Positions 6,774 to 10,909 of a DNA stretch of 10,909 nucleotides are shown in pieces; position 1 is the stretch's first letter, and every line of letters begins with the position of its first letter. The notes under the pieces are model-generated. The model had not been told where the DNA came from. It worked only from the letters and a program-made list of their open reading frames with translations, and searched no databases. This stretch comes from Bacillota bacterium. Lineage in GTDB: Bacteria; Bacillota; Clostridia; Acetivibrionales; DSM-1351. Location: positions 1 to 10,909 of the forward strand of contig JAEWZA010000036.1 in assembly GCA_023395575.1 (NCBI GenBank), given 5' to 3'. Position numbers and translations under genes: made by a program.

Positions 6774-9119
6774 TTAATTTTTAGTGCAAACAATTTCTAA
6801 CACACCATTTTTGGGCTTAATAACTGTATCCTTCCCACTATAGATTATTTCTGCATCGGAAGCTTCTATATTAGTTTCATTTACAAAACGAATACTATAG
6901 ACTTTCTTTGCCTTCACCCTTACAGTAATTTTCCCGTCCTTTTTAAGAATGGAGGCTTCTAAATCTTTAGTACCATCCATACCGTAAACTACTGTTTCGG
7001 CTGTTTTACCTTCTACTAATTGATAAACCCTTAACTGAACGCCATCTCCATAGTCATAATCCGCTTTATCATCATGGGCACCAACCGCCACTATTGAATT
7101 TTCTCTAACCATAAGCGGAATACTTAAATAGCTATGCTTCTCTATTATCCATTTGGAACCTTCCACTTTTTCACCAGTAAAGTAATTGGTCCAGGTTCCT
7201 TCCGGCAAATAATATTCTGCCATGCTGTTACTGTTAAATATAGGAGAAACCAAGAGAGCATCACCTAGCATATATTGCTTATCTAGGTATTGACAATTTC
7301 TATCTTCAGTAAATTCAAGCACCATGCTTCTCATAGTTGGAATACCTGATTTAGAGGTTTCAACGGCAGTTTTAAACAAGTATGGCATTAATGCGGCCTT
7401 TAATTTGGTAAAGAAACGTACTACCTCCACCGCTTCTTCGTCATAAGCCCACGGTACACGGTACGAGGTGCTTCCATGCAAACGACTGTGGGAAGACAAT
7501 AAACCAAATGCTGCCCATCGTTTATAAACATCCGGTGTGGAAGTATTTTCAAATCCACCGATATCATGGCTCCAATATCCAAATCCAGACATCATTAGCG
7601 ATAAACCACCTCGCAGACTCTCTTCCATGGATTCATAATCCGACCAGCAATCTCCTCCCCAGTGAACAGGAAATTTCTGTCCGCCCACAGTTGCTGATCT
7701 TGCAAACAATACGGCTTCCCCTTTACCACGTTTATTCTCCAGCATATCAAATACCGTCTTATTATACAAATATGTATAGTAATTATGCATTTTGAAGGGA
7801 TCAGAGCCATCAAAATAAACTACGTCGGTAGGAATCCTTTCACCGAAGTCTGTTTTAAAGCAGTCCACACCCATATCCAATAAGGCTTCCAGCTTATCGC
7901 TAAACCATTTACAAGCCTTAGGATTTGTAAAGTCAACAATTGCCATACCAGGCTGCCACATATCCCACTGCCACACGTCTCCATTAGGACGTTTAATAAA
8001 GTATCCGCCTTCCACGCCCTCTTTAAATAGAATTGATTCCTGACCAATATAAGGATTAATCCATACACATATTTTTAAGCCTTTTTCCTTAAGTCGTCTA
8101 AGCATACCAACTGGGTCAGGAAAAACACGGCTATCCCATGTAAAATCCGACCAGCAAAACTCCCTCATCCAGAAACAGTCAAAGTGGAATACCCTAAGAG
8201 GTATTTCTCTTGATAGCATACCATCTACAAAATCTGTAACCGTTTCCTCATCATAATTGGTTGTAAAGGAGGTAGATAACCATAACCCAAAAGTCCATGG
8301 TGCGGGTAAAGATGGCTTACCTGTCAAATCCGTATATCTGGTCAAAACATCCTTCATTGTGGGTCCATTAATAACGAAGTAATCCAAGCTTTCACCGGGA
8401 ACACTGAATTCAACCTTTGTTACATTCTCTGTACCTATTTCAAAAGAAACCTGTTCAGGATGGTTAACAAATACTCCATAGCCCTTATTAGTAACGTAAA
8501 AGGGAATGTTCTTATAGGACTGTTCTGTGGACGTACCTCCATCTGCATTCCAAATATCAACAGTCTGCCCGTTTTTAACAAAAGGAGTGAAACGCTCTCC
8601 TAAGCCATACACCAATTCTCCTACAGATATACTCAACTGCTGGCGCATGTAGGTATTTTCAAGCCCTCCAGCATCATATGCGAGGCCCTTCCAGTCTGTC
8701 TTCATATATGCCAAGTCACGGAATGCACTCTTAGCTAGCAGCTCACCAGCTCTTTCATAAGACATGGACCAGTTTTGTTTTGTTATGACAAGTCTTAAAC
8801 TTCCGCTTGATATTATAATTTCATTATCATTTTCTATAGTCTGCATATTGTTATTTTTATCATAGAAAAGTTCAAATTCAGGAGTTTTCGATACAACCCC
8901 CATGTAATGGTAAGTCTGAACCCTGATAACTTCAGGCATGGGTGAAGAAATCCTTATTGTTAAATTTACTCCTCCCAGTGTATCTCCTCTATGCTTAATA
9001 TGATAAGTTGGAGCACAAAGCGTTACGCAGTCCTTTTCAATTTTTGAACTATAAACCAGTTGAGGTGAGAAACATTCTGTTCCTTCTTTTTGCATCCAAC
9101 ATCCATTGCTAAATTTCAT
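6774..9119 (-). CDS. yicI: Glycoside hydrolase family 31 alpha-xylosidase (YicI type)
   Basis: A 781-residue cytoplasmic enzyme closely resembling Escherichia coli YicI (772 residues), which releases alpha-linked xylose from xyloglucan oligosaccharides and isoprimeverose. From the N terminus: galactose-mutarotase-like beta-sandwich (about 1-260), catalytic barrel (about 270-600), C-terminal beta domains. Catalytic residues: nucleophile Asp424 in C-F-K-T-D-F-G-E and acid/base Asp490 in H-W-G-G-D-C. From memory of YicI, the substrate-pocket residues Phe277, Cys307, Phe308, Trp345 and Lys414 correspond at a constant offset of eight to Phe285, Cys315, Phe316, Trp353 and Lys422 here. All are conserved, which favours alpha-xylosidase over alpha-glucosidase. 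No signal peptide. The ATG is preceded by AAGGAG about 11 bases upstream, and a perfect TATAAT -10 box lies further up. The gene diverges from a sensor kinase and precedes the GH3 gene in the same direction, separated from it by a MITE-like element. Confidence 0.95.
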   Translation of the reverse strand: MKFSNGCWMQKEGTECFSPQLVYSSKIEKDCVTLCAPTYHIKHRGDTLGGVNLTIRISSPMPEVIRVQTYHYMGVVSKTPEFELFYDKNNNMQTIENDNEIIISSGSLRLVITKQNWSMSYERAGELLAKSAFRDLAYMKTDWKGLAYDAGGLENTYMRQQLSISVGELVYGLGERFTPFVKNGQTVDIWNADGGTSTEQSYKNIPFYVTNKGYGVFVNHPEQVSFEIGTENVTKVEFSVPGESLDYFVINGPTMKDVLTRYTDLTGKPSLPAPWTFGLWLSTSFTTNYDEETVTDFVDGMLSREIPLRVFHFDCFWMREFCWSDFTWDSRVFPDPVGMLRRLKEKGLKICVWINPYIGQESILFKEGVEGGYFIKRPNGDVWQWDMWQPGMAIVDFTNPKACKWFSDKLEALLDMGVDCFKTDFGERIPTDVVYFDGSDPFKMHNYYTYLYNKTVFDMLENKRGKGEAVLFARSATVGGQKFPVHWGGDCWSDYESMEESLRGGLSLMMSGFGYWSHDIGGFENTSTPDVYKRWAAFGLLSSHSRLHGSTSYRVPWAYDEEAVEVVRFFTKLKAALMPYLFKTAVETSKSGIPTMRSMVLEFTEDRNCQYLDKQYMLGDALLVSPIFNSNSMAEYYLPEGTWTNYFTGEKVEGSKWIIEKHSYLSIPLMVRENSIVAVGAHDDKADYDYGDGVQLRVYQLVEGKTAETVVYGMDGTKDLEASILKKDGKITVRVKAKKVYSIRFVNETNIEASDAEIIYSGKDTVIKPKNGVLEIVCTKN

Positions 9120-9155
9120 AATTAATTTTGCTCCTTCCCGTATAACTTAACAGTA

Positions 9156-9161
9156 ATTATA
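9156..9161 (-). promoter_or_regulatory. Candidate -10 box of the GH31 gene
   Basis: A perfect TATAAT on the minus strand, 36 bases before the GH31 ATG and about 20 bases upstream of its AAGGAG ribosome binding site (9131-9136). No good -35 box is found at 16-18 bases, which would suit an activated promoter, for instance one driven by an AraC-type regulator. That last point is inference. Confidence 0.4.
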
Positions 9162-9358
9162 ATACATACCTTAGAACTAAAATACCTTAATTATTCTAGT
9201 TAATACACTTTCATTTTCAGTGTTTTTTTCAACAAACCACTAATAAATTTGAGCACCTAAAATACGAAATTAACAAGCTTTTTTAGAAGGCTGAATAGTA
9301 ACTCTAAAACATTACTTCACTATCAATTCTTACATAATCTGAGACTATTTTAGCTAAT

Positions 9359-9383
9359 TATGTTACAATATAGTATATTGCAA
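9359..9383 (+). promoter_or_regulatory. 15-bp dyad with overlapping extended -10 in the divergent region
   Basis: CAATATAGTATATTG (9366-9380) is a perfect palindrome around a central G; adding TT and AA at distance one gives a 21-bp dyad with a single mismatched pair. Overlapping it on the plus strand is TGTTACAAT (9361-9369), an extended -10 type promoter without a convincing -35. It could be a regulator-controlled promoter for the kinase gene, leaving a leader of about 210 bases. Confidence 0.35.
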
Positions 9384-9452
9384 AAACAGGTCAATTCGGC
9401 ATATTTTACACTAATCTTTTTTAACTATGATGCAATCATTTAACAATATTAA

Positions 9453-9552
9453 TCAACTTTCGTAGTTGAATATACCACTAGCTGAATGAATAGATTTAGT
9501 ATTAACATTGATAATGCTGCCGCACCAATAGATTTTTATGTGCGAAAGTTGA
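9453..9552 (+). other. Long-range inverted repeat in the presumed kinase leader
   Basis: TCAACTTTCG (9453-9462) and CGAAAGTTGA (9543-9552) are perfect 10-base complements enclosing 80 bases. A nested pair CGCAC (9521-9525) and GTGCG (9540-9544) competes for part of the right arm. The structure ends 16 bases before the kinase ribosome binding site. In RNA the two pairings are mutually exclusive at bases 9543-9544, hinting at alternative folds. I match it to no known riboswitch class. Confidence 0.3.
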
Positions 9553-9584
9553 AAATATTATATTAAATAGGAAGAGATATGATT

Positions 9585-10909
9585 ATGAAGAAATTAACTG
9601 CTTTAAGCAAGATATTTCCTAATAGGAAGGTAAAAAAACAATTATATTTCATATATTGCAGTGCTATTTTAATACCAATCCTATTCATTGGTTTTTTCTT
9701 AATATTTTACACCAGAACATTATTACTGAATCATTATCAGAATCAAATTTCAGCAGATAATCTCCGTGTCAAGTCAATTCTATTTGAAGTAACAACCTCA
9801 GTATATAATATTTCTGATGAGCTTTTTATGGACAAAGATTTGCAGAAGCTTTTAGCAACCCGCTACAACAGTAAACAGGAGGCTGATAAAAGCTGCAGCA
9901 ACTACACTAAGTTAAAGAATTATATTAGTAGAAATACATACATATCCTCCATTAAGCTTTATACAAACAATCCAACTATATACAAATATGACTCAATAAT
10001 ACAATACGCTTCTATAATACCTGTAACTAAGGAGATTGAAAAAAATGAATGGTATCAACAGGCAATAAATAGTGCTGATATTAATTGGAAAAGCTTAAGC
10101 TCCCTTGACTATTGGAAGCATATTTCTCAGGAACTAAGTCTGATTAGACGAATACCAATTATATCAACTAAAGAATATGCCGTATTAAAAATTACAATCA
10201 GTAATAATTATTTAAAAAACAGAGTACAGAATACTTCCCTGTTTAATACAGTATCAGTAAATAGAGATCCTGTTTTTTTCAGTACACAAAGAAATCTATC
10301 AGGAGAATATCTAACAATACCTATAGACTACGACAAAAGTCAATATCAATATTCGGGAGAACTGTTCTACGAGAACAAAAAGAGTATTGCAAATATATCA
10401 ACCTTACTTCCTTACGCATCTAAAGACAGGATTTATATATCTACTTTAGATTTTAATGCTTTCCCCGACGTTAATCATATAATTATATTATGTGCTGCCA
10501 CAATGCTGCTAGCTTCAGCACTGCCTTTTTTTATAATCAAACATTTTACAAATAACTTCAGCACACGTATTATCACACTTCGGGAAGAAATGCATAAGGT
10601 AAGCAAAGGTAATTATCATATCCTAGACAATATAAGGGGCGAAGATGAATTATCTGAAGTTTATTCTGATTTGAAGGTAATGATACAAAATATTCAGAAG
10701 ATGGATGCCCAAATGTATGAAGCAAAAATACAGGAACAGGACTTAAAAAACCAACAGCAAAAAATGGAATTCAAGATGCTAGCAAGCCAGATAAATCCAC
10801 ATTTCTTGTATAATACATTGGAAACTATACGTATGAAAGCACTTACAGCAGGAAATAAAGAAGTAGCCACTGTCATTAAATTACTGGGAAAATCTATGCA
10901 CTATGTTTT
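9585..10909 (+). CDS. YesM-family sensor histidine kinase, 3' end outside the window
   Basis: A reading frame open from ATG 9585 to the window edge (441 complete codons and two bases), so the C-terminal ATPase domain is missing here. Layout: a basic N terminus, membrane segment 1 at about residues 20-42, an extracellular sensor region of about 250 residues, membrane segment 2 at about 298-318, a HAMP-like linker, a Gln/Lys-rich coiled-coil stretch (about 365-395), then the His_kinase motif Q-I-N-P-H-F-L-Y-N-T with phospho-acceptor His406. This is the LytS/YesM class, usually paired with an AraC-type YesN response regulator and controlling carbohydrate uptake genes. Start choice: AGGAAGAG (9569-9576) is 8 bases before ATG 9585 but only 2 before the in-frame ATG at 9579, so 9585 is preferred. 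It is divergent from the GH31 gene, so it may sense sugars for this locus (inference). A response-regulator gene would be expected beyond the right edge. Confidence 0.92.
   Translation, partial: MKKLTALSKIFPNRKVKKQLYFIYCSAILIPILFIGFFLIFYTRTLLLNHYQNQISADNLRVKSILFEVTTSVYNISDELFMDKDLQKLLATRYNSKQEADKSCSNYTKLKNYISRNTYISSIKLYTNNPTIYKYDSIIQYASIIPVTKEIEKNEWYQQAINSADINWKSLSSLDYWKHISQELSLIRRIPIISTKEYAVLKITISNNYLKNRVQNTSLFNTVSVNRDPVFFSTQRNLSGEYLTIPIDYDKSQYQYSGELFYENKKSIANISTLLPYASKDRIYISTLDFNAFPDVNHIIILCAATMLLASALPFFIIKHFTNNFSTRIITLREEMHKVSKGNYHILDNIRGEDELSEVYSDLKVMIQNIQKMDAQMYEAKIQEQDLKNQQQKMEFKMLASQINPHFLYNTLETIRMKALTAGNKEVATVIKLLGKSMHYV

Noticed and set aside
7508..8068. Overlapping open frames of 72-95 codons on both strands inside the GH31 gene
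   Set aside because: They are shadows of a strongly conserved GH31 coding region (nucleophile and acid/base segments) and have no independent support.
10694..10876. 60-codon minus-strand open frame at the right edge
   Set aside because: It is antisense to the His_kinase motif region of the clear plus-strand sensor kinase.

Overview
The window looks like a chromosomal segment of a low-GC, Gram-positive, plant-fibre-degrading clostridium. The genus is inferred, with Ruminiclostridium or cluster III types the best guess. The grounds are the AT-rich intergenic DNA, strong GGAGG-type ribosome binding sites, TTG starts, a YesM-type sensor kinase, and intracellular GH3 and GH31 glycosidases. Transcription is almost all leftward (minus strand). 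The one exception is a rightward sensor kinase at the right edge, which runs out of the window.

Right part (about 3.88-10.9 kb): a sugar-utilisation locus. A YicI-type GH31 alpha-xylosidase (6774-9119, minus) and a GH3 beta-glucosidase/beta-xylosidase-like enzyme (3878-6025, minus) lie in the same direction. Divergent from the GH31 gene is a two-transmembrane YesM-family histidine kinase (9585 to the window end, plus). Neither enzyme has a signal peptide, so both should act in the cytoplasm on imported oligosaccharides. Alpha-xylosidase plus beta-glucosidase is the pair needed to strip xyloglucan oligosaccharides alternately of xylose and glucose. The kinase is a plausible extracellular sugar sensor for the locus; that link is inferred from position. 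The 748-base gap between the enzymes holds a roughly 331-bp MITE-like element with CTGTTGCAAA terminal inverted repeats and long imperfect internal inverted arms. It also holds a LacI-type operator-like palindrome and a near-perfect Shine-Dalgarno sequence that does not belong to the GH3 start. The 465-base divergent gap holds a minus-strand -10 box for GH31, a 15-bp dyad, and a long-range inverted repeat in the presumed kinase leader.

Middle part (about 2.7-3.75 kb): debris of an RHS/YD-repeat polymorphic-toxin-type locus. A 5'-truncated YD-repeat fragment without a recognisable toxin domain is followed, with its stop codon inside the next gene's ribosome binding site, by an intact 152-residue protein of unknown family in the position of an immunity gene. 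Just upstream of the truncation point is a hairpin that works as an intrinsic terminator for the GH3 gene and also resembles the end of an IS3-family element.

Left part (about 0.2-2.5 kb): a two-gene ABC exporter operon, with the ATPase first and a roughly 12-segment permease second. The genes overlap by 44 bases, and a strong hairpin lies 6 bases past the permease stop.

I see no rRNA, tRNA, CRISPR array or intact transposase. The window is mostly recognisable gene families. The more unusual parts are the non-coding structures around the two glycosidases and the orphaned RHS/immunity remnant.
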